A stretch of DNA of 64,000 nucleotides, taken from Lucifuga dentata (Eukaryota; Chordata; Actinopteri; Ophidiiformes; Bythitidae). Positions within the stretch are counted from its first letter, which is position 1, and each line of letters begins with the position of its first letter. The position numbers and the translations under genes are program-made. Positions 20,636-34,900 of the stretch are shown piece after piece. The stretch is from contig VXCM01000340.1 in the NCBI GenBank assembly GCA_014773175.1, positions 177,049 through 241,048 on the forward strand, in the 5' to 3' direction. Below the pieces are notes generated by a model. The model worked only from the letters and a program-made list of their open reading frames with translations. It did no database searches and was not told where the DNA came from.

Positions 20636-23600
20636 GATTGGAGTGGTTTGCATTGAGTGACTTATAAAAGCTACAGCATAAAGAGGCCTGAAATGCTTCT
20701 GGGTGGTCCATCTTGTTGCAAAACCGGCCTAAGAATCTGGATATCATGTGTGGCTGAAGAGAAACTACAAATTAAAACCAAGACAAATGAAGGGAAGGAA
20801 AGTGAAACAGCCAAACAATCTGCCTGAAATCATTTGAAAAACATGCAGCAGGTTTCACACACACTCACACACACAGCTTAAGCCGAGCAATGAACATCAC
20901 CTTTCCAGCATAAGCCATTGTCTATGCCTGTGAAACCAATAAAAAAGTGACAAAGACAGTAACTGCTCTGTTTACACTGTCTGAATGTATCACATCTCAT
21001 CTGAATCCGGTTTCACCTGTTCACACTGCAAAAACTCTACATGTAAGAATAATCTTAGACATCGTGTAAACTGACCTATTGTGAAGAAAACGATGCCAGC
21101 GCTTTAAGCTCAGGCCTGAACTGATGTCTTGATGTCTTTCACAGCCAGTTTGCTGTGGTACCACAGATAGAGAGCTCATTTTCAGGGGGGGTTCTCTCTT
21201 GGGGGGCCAGACAGATTTAAGGGCTTCTGTGTTACATCCAGTCTCAAGTGTGCTCTCTGTGAACCACATGCCTCTTACCCCCCCGCCGCATGATTGATGT
21301 AGACCTCTCGTTCAGCCATCCGCCCTCCTTCAGCTTTCATCACTTGTTCAGAATGACCCATTGACTCATTGACGAGCAAGAGAGCAAGTGGTGGACAACT
21401 TCAAATTGGGGGGGGGACAGGAAGCATATTTTCCAGCTCCTTTTTCATCTTCATTCCTAGAATAACGCGTTCATCACTGTTTGCCTTGTGGACATCCTGC
21501 TTTCCACTGAGTTCTAGTGAAGTGACACTGTGTTGTGTGAGTCACGCTGTGTGACACACTTACGGCTCCTAACTTGTCCTGTGCTCCAGTAATGGCGGCA
21601 GTCCGTTTGTTAACTAGAGTTTAGGCTTGAAGATCTGTTCACATTTGCTGAAAGTGGATTTCAAGAGAGTGAAAAAGATGGTTTATCCCTGAAACAGATG
21701 TTCATAGCTGAAATCAAGTGGTTTTTAACCAGTGGTTTTTAACCATCATGCCTCTTTTAAGGAGCATACCGGTGATTTTGCATGTTTGAGCTCAATACAA
21801 CTCTGCATGTTACACGTTACGTTGCTGACAACAAGTTTACAAAACATGCTACTAGAGCAACAAATTTTACAACTTTTTTCCCCACTTTTCAGACTGCAAT
21901 TGGTTTCAGTTCATTTCAACACGCTATTAAAAAATCTACTTTTTGACACTTGAAACTTGCTTGAGATAAGAAATCCTTCAAAGCAAACACAATGGCTATT
22001 AAATGTTTTGTGAAAGTTAGAGCCGCATGGAAAAAAATGTACGTCTTCGCCAGGAGAAGGTGGCTTTCACTGAGAAATTAAAATGACCGTGCCTTCTACA
22101 ATTGTGCTTGAGTATTAGCAGGCGAAACGTTGAATTTTAAGGTGGGTATATCACCTGAACATTTAATTTTAAAAAATTAAGAGATTAAAATATGGTTTTA
22201 TGTACTGGAGAATGGTTGGCAGTAACATAATGTGTATGCAGGTTGTATTTATTGGGCTCAAACATGCAAAACCACCATTATGGACATTTAAGCTGAATCA
22301 GCCTGAAACAAAAATCCCACCTAAAAATGTCTCTTTTTGCAATGAAATCAAGACTATTTCAGACATATTTAGAGAAACAAGGATGATCTCAGTGTGTAGA
22401 AATCATCTCAGTGATGCTGCTCCTTTTTATGAATCTTACAAGCTAATACATTGTTGAACGAGCGCAGCCAACCACTATTAGTAAGGCGCATCCCAGGAGA
22501 AAACAAACACAAGAGGTCAATGAACATTCACTTCATGAGGGCTGACGTATTGCTGAATAAATATCAGAAACCATGGTGAGGGCTGGAATAGCCAGCAGAG
22601 AAAATATGGCCATATTGCTATTCCTATCTGGTTTGGTTTTTGTGGTTGAGCTGTTGCTGTTTGGTTATGGTGAGTCAAGGATGCACAGAAATGGCTTTGG
22701 TTTCACGGGTCACAGAACAGGAACTCCAAATGTTGTTCCTGTGTCATCTGCATTTAACTGTGATGGGTTCGCTTCGTTTTAGCTTTAGCTGCCAGCCAGA
22801 CGGACAGGTGAGGAGGCCTCGCTGAGCTTGACTTGGCACAGAGTTCAGCCAGAGCTCCCGTTGCTTGTTTACCCTCCCATCTTTCTCTGTTTGTCTCTGG
22901 GCTGCATTAGAGTGACGGCCCCGTAATCATCCAGGAAAATCCATCTAGTTTTAGTTTTCAGGGCTGATCTTGTTTTATTTTTTTCCCACAGTTAAATAGC
23001 ATTTCATGATCCACAGGTGAACCACACCGTCTTATTTGTAGACTAATTTTTCTTCCAAGTTATTGCATCTCATTTTAAAGTCAACCCAGAGTCTGTCGAG
23101 TTAAATCAAGCATGCCTCCTGCAGCTCAAATATTTATAATTATTTTATGCTATTTTGCACTTGTCTGTCACCATGTCTACCCTCATTTTCTCCATCACCC
23201 TTTCTCCTCTCTCTCTCTCTCTGTCTTTGCACACTCCAGTGCATGGCTATAGCCGAGCTGTCACTAGCCCTCTTAGCTAAGTCAACAGCCCAGCATTCTA
23301 CCAACCTACCTCCCACACTTTGAAGGCAAACAAGCCCGAAAACTTTAAGAAGTGAAGTGTGTTTTCAGAAGATTAGCCGGGTCTAGACAACCCTGGGCTT
23401 ATTCTGAAATGAACTGCCCTTATTAAATGGCTGTTTTTCCTGTATTATGATGCCTGGCTGCATTTCTCAGGGTTTAAGCCCAGGTAAGCCACTTCCTTTG
23501 CACTGAAACGTGTCCCAAAGCCCCAGCATGACCAAATAATTAGCTGGGCGCGATCAAAGAGTCAATTGTTTGATGCAGAAAGGAGCTTTGGAAAATTTTT

Positions 23601-24146
23601 ACTAAACCATTTTGAAATATTTCCTGTAAAGCCTGAGAGAGTCAAAACAGAAACAGAAGACCACCCATCACTCCACCTCAACTTTTAGCGTAGCGTAAAC
23701 AGCATTAGCTAGCAAGGAATTCAAGATATGATGCAACAGAACGATGGATATTTTTTGAGACGTAAACTTGGCCGTTGGTACCTGCTCGAAATGTGAAGAA
23801 GTATTTCACGAACACGCCGCAATGTTTGTTTTCACATGTTTAAAACATCAAACGCATTACAGCCACTACAAGTTCACTCGAACTTCCAGTGATGCTCTGG
23901 AAAGGCCCAAGATATACAAATAATTCTGCTTATCGAGTTACAGTGTTGTAAAGTGCTTCCTTTTCTCTGGTGTTTGGATTGTATTTGGTTGTCAAGATCT
24001 CTGGCAAAACACACAAGTGCCTCAAGGAACAAACATGATCGATGGGGAAATCATCTCCGGCTAACTGGATTATGTCTTTTCCAGTCAGGTTTTATTTCTG
24101 TCATAAAACAAGAGGTGGTACAGAACAGCTCTATTGTTGATCTAAA

Positions 24147-24183
<37 letters not shown>

Positions 24184-26034
24184 ATAACATTTTTGTCATC
24201 AGCAAATGGAAGAGTCGACTTGAACCCTTCACTGTGGGTTTGCACAAAGACCCCAAGGTCAGATTGTAAGAGAGCGTTCCATTTACGCCATCACACACAC
24301 CATCCTCTTAACACCCCCATGCACACACATATCACTCCTCCACTCCCATGGCCACCCACACTGATGATATCACTCCCTCTCATGCCATAACTCTCCACCT
24401 TGACAAGATGGCTGCTCCGATTGGAGCTAAGTATGGAGATTATCACTCTTGCCATGTTTTTTCTTCCTCTGTCTTTCTTCTCCCATCAAGTTTCGAGTCT
24501 TGCTCGGACATTCCGGTTCCCTCTGAAAGGAGTGATAGCGGTGTGGGATGGAGGAGTGTAAGGAGATAAGGAGGTGAGGTGCGGCGTACTCCCAGCAGTT
24601 AACGATCTGTCGAGGAGTGTTGTAACCTTGGTGGAATATCTGATTGGAGCCCGCTGATCTCATTTATCAGCGCTGGGTGCAGGCATGGAGGAATTTGCTC
24701 TGTTTGCAGGACGACAGGGCGAGCTTCATTCTTTTGACTCTGCTGTCCTTTTCCTTTCTGTCTTAATATCTTAATATATATCTTTATATACTTCTCATTG
24801 CATTTTGTCTTGCTGCATTTACTAACTTGATTCCAAACATGCTGAGCAAACCTTTAAAAGGTGATAAATATTGTGATATGATGGCTCAAATATCAGGTTA
24901 TTGGCCTGTTATTAAACTTTTGGCCTGTAGATGTCGTAACACACGGCATGGTCACACTGTGTTTAGACAATGCCCCGATCAACAGTAGAACTAAGGCATG
25001 AACACTCGTAGGCTGCCAAATCACGAACACGGCCATTTGCATTCGCTGGAACGTGCCGCCAAGCTGGAGGTCGCTGCAGTGATGAGCGAGAATTTTGCCA
25101 GTTTGTGTTTCTTTGTTTCATTGCTCGGTAATGATGTTTATAAATTCTTTATTAAATGGCATTAATCAAGAGGTTTTTTTTTTTTTTCACAGTTTAAAAT
25201 GTTCATTGTCTTTTCATTTTTAAATTCTATTTCCTGGTCAATTCATTGATTGGTCACTTTTCAAGGATGATCAAATACTACAACAACGACTTGTATTGTT
25301 ACTACTACTTAATTACTGCTGAATTAATAGGATTCCCTAATTGGAATATGAGGAAATGCATGCATTGGTATAATATTTACACGCCTGAATAAATCACCAA
25401 TCGTGTAATCTAGTGATAGGATAGTCATACGTCAATTAATGCCAATTTTGTTGCCTAAATGGGAGTATAATCAAAGTTTTACTGTTCATGTAAACGTACT
25501 GAATGATGGTTCTATAAAGCCTGAAGAGCTGCTAACCATGAAGTTATTGATTAGTATTTAGTTATTGGGTTTCAGTGGAGAGTTGTGTAACTAATGATAG
25601 TCCAAATGTAGCTGTAGGTTTTCAGCTCCAACAAGAAAGAAATTCCCAAGAAAACACAGAATCTTTGCACAAATCAGAGGCATTTTAACCTTACAAACTT
25701 TAGCCTTAAGTCTGATGCCATTCAGAAGCGCTGAAAGTTTGAAAAGTCTGCTGTAACGATTCTATGTCCAGTAAGTGTAGTAAGTGCAATATAGTGCATG
25801 TAGTATATGTGAAATGTGTCTGTGCATGTGCACTTGAGTGTCTGTGTGTGTGTGTGTGGTGGAAAGAGGAACAGAGAGAGAGAGAGTGTGTGTGTTTGTG
25901 TATTTGTTGTCCTGCTTGGCGCACTCTCATTTAAAAGTCTAGTAAACCTGTCAGCCTTTGTTGTGTGTTTAGCTCTCTTTGATGAGGTCATGTAGAGGAG
26001 ATCATTAACCTGGAATTAGTGTTTGTGTGTGTGT

Positions 26035-26087
<53 letters not shown>

Positions 26088-28954
26088 GAAAAGAGGAACA
26101 AAGAAGCATGTAGAGAGGCGCAGATGCAAATGAGCCTCTGCGCACAAGTGGAGGATTTTGCATTTCAAAGAAATTAGGACCATAGTCGCATTTTTCTCAC
26201 CTCAAGTAGTTCCTTCCTTGGTATTTTTAAACCTTTTTATGATGATAAACTTGATATTTCACAGGTCAGATGTTTAAAGCAAACACTCGTAGGTATGCCT
26301 TTGGAATTTCAGGTTCCACCCTGGTGTTAAAAAAGGTTGTGAACCTCTGAACCACTGAATGAGGCCTCGGCGTGTCCCTTTGTGCCCGGTAAACTCCGTC
26401 CATCCATTATCATAATGACCCCGTCGTTTGCTCTGCTGAGAGGCTCCTTCTGGTAATGGAGCTGACCACAGCCAACAGAAATGTCACGGTACACATTCCC
26501 GCCGTCACATTCTTCTGTGAAGCCACCGCGAAGCCTCCAGGGATTTTTTTTTTATCTCTAGTCAATAAAAAACAGACGAAGAGAGNAAGCCACCGCGAAG
26601 CCTCCAGGGATTTTTTTTTTATCTCTAGTCAATAAAAAACAGACGAAGAGAGAAAAAAGAGTGGAGAAAGGAAAGACATAAAAGCACACCCAGATGCTGC
26701 TGGAAGGCCGAGAAACTCAGGGGCAGACAGGAGCTGATTTAAAGCTTTTGGTGACCTTGAAGGGCAGAGGAAGGAGGTGTGTGTTTGTGTGTGTGTCTTC
26801 TCTGAAGGAGGTGTGTGTGTGTGTATGTGTGTCTTCTCTTGGGTGCATGTATAACTGTATGTAAATAAAGAACAATCAAAAATTCTTACAAGGAGGAAAC
26901 ATGATGTAAATCCTCATTAGCGTGGATACTTGTGTTGATTCTTTGTGGTCCTGTTGTTCAAGCAGCAAGTTTATGGATTTATGAAAGGAAAAGTTTGGAT
27001 GCTCTTACATTGGACGGCTTTTATACCAGCAGGTACAAGACCAGGCTGATCAGTGTATTGTGGTTATCTAGTAAGGAGGTCTTGTCATTTATGTTTGCTG
27101 GTGGATGACTTTCCGTTAATCTGACCTGTCATCTCCACCAAGGAGGTTACGTTTTCACCCGCGTCTTTGTTTGGTTGTTAGCAGGATTACTCTAAAAGTT
27201 TTCAGTTGACTTGGAGGAAAGTTGATGGAAAGGTCCAGGGAAGGACCTGTTAAATTCAAAACTAACCAGATCCAGGAAGTTTTAAAATGATTCCTTAACA
27301 CTGTGAGATACAGTGTTTTTTTGATATTTTGTCATTTTCTTCAAAAGTAATAAGCTAATCTCAATGAAAAATAATCAAGCATATTTATCCCATGACAGAC
27401 TATCAATAGATGCAATTTGTTGTTACAAAGCATTGTTGTTTTTAAAAACATTTTAAATTTTTTACAAAAAACAAAGCAGTTAAGTCTTAATATTACAGTC
27501 ACTTCTTTCTCTTTAGGCCAGGTTTATGATTAGAAAAAGGCTGATTTTGTCTAGGCTCCTTCGGCCTTGGTGGAGATGTGTGCTACAATGAGTGCCAATC
27601 TAGCTCTCTTTCTGATTTCCTACATTTCCCAGAATGCCTTGCTACAACCTGCAGAGAATCTGTTGCATTCAGCTGCACTGTATGCTTTGCAGGTGGAGAG
27701 GGTGATGGTGACAGAATGAAAGCAAGAGTTGTTCTGTTCTTTCTGAGTCACGCCATCTTTGACATCTTTTATGGCTGATTTGTTTCTTCCTCTTTTACTG
27801 TTGATTTCTTCCTGCATGATTCTTCGGCCCATAATGGAATCCCTAGAAGGCAGTTGTTAACTGTGAAGTTGCCAAAGTAGAATTTTTCCAATGTGCTTAT
27901 TTATTTTAGCCACACTTGTTTGGTCAATCTGTGGGAATTAAAACAAAAAAAAAAAATACAGCAAGAAACGTCATGAACAAAGAAATGTAAACTATTTTTT
28001 TAACATATAAATTATTTAAGGCGGAGTTTTCCTTTAAGGTCAGTGTCAAAGGTTAGGAATGAACAGTCAATGCACCGCAGTCATTTCACACACTGATACA
28101 AACGTGTCTTTTCATGTATGTACAGTATACACACACACACACACACACACCCCACAGGCATGTCACATTAGACAACCAGGAGCAGAAAGTCTTCAGACGC
28201 CGGTCTCGCAGGGAAAGCTGCTCCCCTCGTCTTCTCATGTGTTCCCAGGCTGTTCGTCTCTCTAAAGAGGACGTGCCTGAAACAACAAGCGTGGGTCCAC
28301 AGCGAGAAAAAAAGGCCCCCTGTGAGCGCCAACGCTCCTGACCCTCCAGAGCAAGTAGCCTCCCTTTCAACTGCCCTGCCGCTGACAAATTTACGAGCCT
28401 GAGGCTGACCTACGGGCTGACTTTCCAAACATGATACCGACAGGAAAACAGTCAGAGACGGGAAGGATGGAGGGAGGCAGAGCAACAGAGAGTGGGAGTG
28501 AGCAAGAGGAAGATAACCTAATTTATCATTCGTTTTACACCTTTTTTGAAAAGTTGCAAATGTACGACTCAATTCAGTCAGATTAAAGCGATTAAACAGA
28601 CATCACTAACATCATAAACCTCTTCTCTTTTTTTGAGGGACAGTAGATTTGATAGTTCTGTTAGATTATATCTGTTTTTTTCGCAGATATTTTAGAATGT
28701 CCAAAGCCACTGAACTGAAATCTCATATCATAATTTCATCAACAAATGCATTTTCTTCATTTTTTTTATCATGTGTTTTCTTAACTTGCTACAGTTAATA
28801 TGTTTGGAAATCTTCTCTTTTCTCTCTTTTGGTGCACATACTGTGAATTCTGTCCAAGTTTGGGTGCTGTTTCAGGTTATGGCTAGAGTAAATGCTCAGT
28901 CTCTGCCTTTAAAAACCTCTTCCTCTCTCTTCCTCATCCTCTCTGTCTCTTTCT

Positions 28955-28986
<32 letters not shown>

Positions 28987-31900
28987 CATCACTGTCTTTC
29001 CCACTGGATGCTAACCCCAAATGGAAAACTTACTGCTGAATCGACATTGGTCCAGAATGTCTCAGGCCTTTGTGGTTGATGGACTCTTGGCCCAGGAAAC
29101 ATGCGGTTAGAATTTAAGATCTAATCCGGATCTGAGCTTTCAACCATTTGAAGATTTTCATTTTTAAGCAGCAACTCCTATGCTGCGTTCACGTGCTGAT
29201 GTGAAGTTAATGAAATTCAGAACTTCCAGCAGCTATTTTCTTTGAAAATCAAACCTGACAGACAAACTATAAACAGAATTTTGTTATTTCTTTATTATGA
29301 AGGATGCACTTTTGTCTCTTCCTGTTCTCTTCTTTTGGATTCTGACAGAATATTGCATGTACAGTATAATGTAGATCAAATCTCTTTATTAAACCCCAAA
29401 AATGAAATTAATAACACACTTTAAACATAACCAAGTAGCTTAATGAGCTCATTCATTTGCACTATAAAGTGTGTAGATTTGAGCATTTCTCCACCCTCCT
29501 TTGCTTCAAAAACAAAGAAGACACACGCCTCTGACACGATGTTTAGAACTCTGCATTATACATTAAGGGAATAGCGTTAAGGGAAGAGTTCCCACTGGGG
29601 CCACCCGTACTGAAAACATACATAATTTTGAAAAGCAGGTCTGTTGTGCATTTCCGTGAATCTCAAATAACTTGAGGAAAGCCAGCGGCCTGTACGTCTC
29701 CATCTCATCACCATTGTGCTGACATTGTGGACAGATGCATTATTAGAATCGTTGATTATTTTCTCCCAATTTCCCTTTAGGCCCACCTGCTTTTTGAATA
29801 TCCAGGTATCCGGTTACCTTGGCGGTTTTGGCTGTGTGTGTGCGTGTGTGTGCGTAAAACAAGTAGGAGGTCTTACACGTAAGTCAGATTGAAGCTGGAC
29901 TAGAGTGATTTATCAGTGGATCATGCGCTCTGCTTCATAGCCGCTGAAATGCATTGTGATCAGCGCACACTTTCCAAGGGGAATAAGCGCGAACTGCCTC
30001 CATGACAGAGAGAGAGGAGGAGGGTAAAGAAAGGCAGATGAAGCGGAGAGGATTGGGATGAGAGAGGGAAGAGAGGAGGAAAGAGGAGAGTTCACAGTGA
30101 GAGGGAAACGTCACACGGCGAGCTCTTGTTCTGCTGGATCTCTACCTTGCGGCTCTGGAATGTCAAGCCACCAATATTTTGACTTCTCCTTTGGAAACAG
30201 CTGTGTTTCCCTTTTTCAAAGATATTTTTTCCTTATTTATCGGATCCCTCAGGAGAGATCTGTCTCCTGGCCATGACATCGGCTTCCTCCTCTAAATCTG
30301 GAACCAGATCGGCCTAGCCCAGATACACGTATACACACATGCACACATGTGTGCGCACACACACCTGCTGCCCTAGAGCAGACATGCACAGCAAATTGCT
30401 ATAGCAGGCCTTTTTACTGCCTGAACTGCTGCACCTTTCAGAGGCACGCACACACACACACACATACACACACAAATAAGTAAGTACGGATACACTTGTA
30501 GGTAAATGCAAATATAGACAAGTTAAGGCACACAGTGACACGTGAGGCATGTTGCAGACCACGAATGAGTAAATAACATGGTCTACTGTACATTTAAATG
30601 CACCACACACACGCATGCACGCACAGGCTCAATCTTCAAATGGCTTTCTATAAATTCTGACAGGCCAATAAAAGCCGATTATTCTTGCTCATCGTCCTCG
30701 AATTGACAGCATGAAAAGGAGGCCTGGTAAAAATTTAAACCCACAGAAACGCTTTGTTCAGAATGAACTCTCTTCAGAAACCGCAGGAGTAAATCTCCAT
30801 TTGGGGAACATTCACTTTGCACTAAATGGTGGCCGATCTCTACAGCAGCTGAGGGAGCCATTTCTAAGAGGCTCCGAGGTCACGACCCAAGAGAAAAGCA
30901 GTAGCCATCATCGCCCAAATAAATTGCCGAGGAAATGGAGCCGAACATCAAGGACAGAGATTCTTGGAGGAAAAAGGAACAAGATCAGAGGTTTATTTTT
31001 TGAAACATTCAGACCTCCTATATGCCATGATCATTGATTTCCCCAATAAATACAGACTTAATGTTATCTTTGAAAACTATTATGGGATTTGCTTCCATCC
31101 TACATCTGTGGTTTTACTTTGTTGCCAAACAACATACTCAAAAATCACTTAAATTTAAAAAATCCCTGATAGATGAGCTGCTTGGCTTCAAAGTAAATAA
31201 CTATTATTTGATTTTTTTTTTTTTTTTTTNTTTTTTTTTTTTTTTTTGACTATTTGACTGTTATTTTTATTATTTGATATCAGTGAATTGTAGTGTTCAA
31301 AAGTTTGGAATCACTCAGAAAGTTTTATATTTTATTTAGAAATTGATACTTTTATTCACCAAATTGGCATTAAATTGATTTATATTTATAGTCAAGACAT
31401 TAATAATTACTGCTGGAAATGACTGATTCATAATTAATTGTTCACATGAAACTGTGAAGTCTCATTTTCAGCAGCCGTTACTTCAGGGCCAGTTCATTCT
31501 TAATTAATCATGTTTAAATGCTAATTTGCTATTAGAAACACCTTTGTAATTGTGTTAGCACACCTGAAACTCATGAACATCAACTTCAAATAAGCAGGTA
31601 AATTGTCTTTACTTTAGTTGCAAGGTACTGTCATTCCAAAAGTTAAATTCTGGGTTCAAAAATGGCCAGAACAAAGCAGCTTTCTCATGAAAATGTAAAT
31701 CTATTGTTGTTTTGTGTATTTAAGACTATTCCATGTGTCAGATTCTCAAGAAACTAAAGAATTCATACAAAGGTGTCCAACACTGTCTGGAGAAGAAGCA
31801 AAAGGCCCAGATGGACATGTCATCTGCAACGGTAAAAAGATGACTCCAGTCATCCTCCAATATTATTAATGTCTTGACTATATATTTAGATCAATTTAAT

Positions 31901-34900
31901 GCCACCTTGGTGAATAAAATGATCAATTTCTATCTAAAACATGAAAAATTATGGGTCATTTCCAAGCATTTGAAGGCTAGTGTGGGTTCTGACAAACCCT
32001 CATCTGCTGACCACCTAAATGTTTTCCCATGTATCTTATTGCAACCAAAGGATAGCAAATCCTGAAAACTCAGTCTTCTGTAAACTGTGTATCCTGTTGC
32101 ATGCAGTACATTGTGAGATTAATGATTTTGGTTTCGGAGTTGTTGTTGCTGTTAGTAACATACATTATACAGTGTTTGGTGTCACTGGTTTTGTTTATGA
32201 GTACAGTGTTTGGTTGCATTTATTTTCTTGTTTGTGTCTAAATGAAACAGGCAGAAGTTTTTCTGCCAAATTGGCTCCCAAAGTGAGCAAGAGAAGAGAC
32301 AAAATGGAAACGTACCAACCCTCTGCAAAAACTACACTTCCTGTTTGATGCTTTTATCCAAAAGCCCTATGAGCAGCATGAGTCTGTTCATTTTTATTAT
32401 TATATCCATGTAGCAAATTAAACCTTCAACCATGGCACGATTAAAAGGACCAAACTGGTGATTGTGCATGTTTGAGCCTAATATATTCAATTTTCATACG
32501 TTACATTACTGACAATCATTTCCCAAGGTCTTTCTATCAATCTTTCTATCAATCAGACAGGCGAGCTGACACATCAAGTGTTTGTCTTCCTTTACAGGAA
32601 ATATTCTGGATAGTCATGGATCATGTTTTTCTTTGTATTACTATCCCACATTTCTATCGAATTTTATCATTATCCTTCCATTCCTGTGAGTACGACATAA
32701 TAAAAGTTCCTGAATCTTCTTTATGAAATTAATTTAGATAATTACATTCTCATCATAAAACTGACAACCTGTAAGCTTTTGATAGTCCTGAGTCTTTATC
32801 ACAGTGATAAATCTGACATCTCGACCACCTTTAGGTTAAACAGTAGATCTCAGCTAATGCATATCAGCTCGACTAAACACTATAAACTTAAAGGACCATA
32901 CTGACCATTTTGCATGTTTGAGCCTAATATATTCAATTTTCATACATGTGACGTTACTGACAATCATTTCCCAAAGCATACTACTGGAATGGTGAATTAA
33001 ACATTTTTTTCCTACCTTCCAGCCCACCATTGGTTTCAGTTCATTCTGTACGCTATTAAAATCAACTTATTGATCCTTGAAATGGATAGGTAATCCATTA
33101 TTGTGAACAAGACATGTATTCAGGAAGTTTTGTAATTTTGGTGTTTAAGCATAATAAAAAGCGTGGCGTGAATGTATGTCTCCACCAGGGAGACATACAT
33201 TCAAAAGAAGACTATATTGAAAAATTTATTTTATATTTAAAAAAAAAAATTTATATGCGTTTATTTTTCAATAAACACATTTTAAATGCGTTTATTGAAA
33301 AATTTAAACAATCATGACTTTATAAGGCTGCGTAACTATTAGCAGGTGAAACATTGATTTTTAAGGTGGGTGTATCGCTTGAATATTTGATTTTGAAAGA
33401 TTAAGAGATTTTTCAAAATATCAGGAAAGCTGAAATACAGTTTTATCCTTTGGGAAATGGTTGTCAGTAACGTAACATGTATGAAAATTGAATATATTAG
33501 GCTCAAACATGCAAAATGGTCCTTTAAAAAAGAAAAGAAATGTTCAGGTGTCTCAACTTATTATAGCCTATTACCTGTTTGCGCTCCTAACATCAAACAG
33601 AGATCAGGGATTAATTGGTTAGCATATATGATGCTAACCAATCAATCTGCTTGTCATTTTTGGTGTCATTTGCAGTGAACAGCCAGTAAATAAAACAAGT
33701 GTAATCAGGCTGAACTTTGCGAAAGATTAGAAATGTTACATCACAACAATCTTTTATCGAAAAAGGCAACTCGGTGACTCGCAGTCCTAATGCATTTAAA
33801 TGGACTACTTCTTTTTTTTTCTATTGAAGTACATTTTACTTCTGATTCTACTTCAGTAAGAGTATAAGTAAAGTAACAGTATGCTTGCATAGGATTTCAG
33901 AAGTCATGTGGATCTACTGCGCACCGGATCAAATCCCGTGTGAAGACAGTTCATCCAAGTTAAAGCGAAGTCTAGGCCACCATTAGCCTGACCAGAAGCT
34001 GTTGTGACAGCTGCTCTCCTGTAGAATTACATTTTTATTAACATCCCATAAAGTGGAGGAAAAAAATTCTGCGTTGTTTATTTTCCAGCTCATTTCTTTC
34101 CTGATTTCACGGAATTTCCTTCTAAATCTGAAAAAGATGTTACAGTATCTTTTGTTGACAGCTCATTGGCTCGAATTGGCGTCCAATGAAATGAAGACGT
34201 GTTTTTATAGAGGCTTTTGGGGAAATCGCAACTGGCAATTAGTGTCAGTGAGTGTTTCTCTGTGGCCATTTAGACCTTTAAGTGTTCTGACAGGCTCACA
34301 CGTAACAATTGATTATTGGCATGGGTATAAAGGTTGAATATATCATAGCAAAGTTCAACTTTTAATGTGCTTAAATGCATAAACCATCATGGTCACATAG
34401 GCTACACTTACAGATGTGCATCTGGCTGGCTAACATCGTGAGGACCCTCCACTGATTATTCATTCTTTATCGTCAAACCCAAACTTTGTAACTTTCACCA
34501 AGACATGCTGAACTTTGAGACTTATCCCAAATATGCTTCTAATTCTAACTGTGTTCCTAAACAAGCTTCTTATATATACAAAATAGATCTGTCTTTGCAA
34601 AAATGTCCTCAGTCCAAAGGTCAAAAGGGGATCTAACAAGGACAGAAAAATGGGGACATTAAAGCACATTTAAATGTCCCCATAGCAGAGTTAGTGGGTT
34701 CTGTCCTAGTAAGAGTAAGATCGGTAGATAAGATGGAATGAAATCTCTTATTGACACACAGGTATGACACATCGAGTTACCTGGAGGCCGACTAGAGACT
34801 CAGCAAAGACTCGATGACTGCTAGCACTCGGCTGTCAGTCCATTGATGAAAAATACTGATATTACTCAGTCCAACAGCCATACCTCGGATATCTATCTGT

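Noticed and set aside
23953..24390. Open frame of 145 codons on the + strand in bmp6 intron 1
   Set aside because: Contains a Cys-Val run encoded by (GT)n and no recognisable protein family.
33800..33890. Second copy of the hAT-like element (TACTTC/AGTAAAG motifs)
   Set aside because: Only short similar words; no termini or target duplication found.
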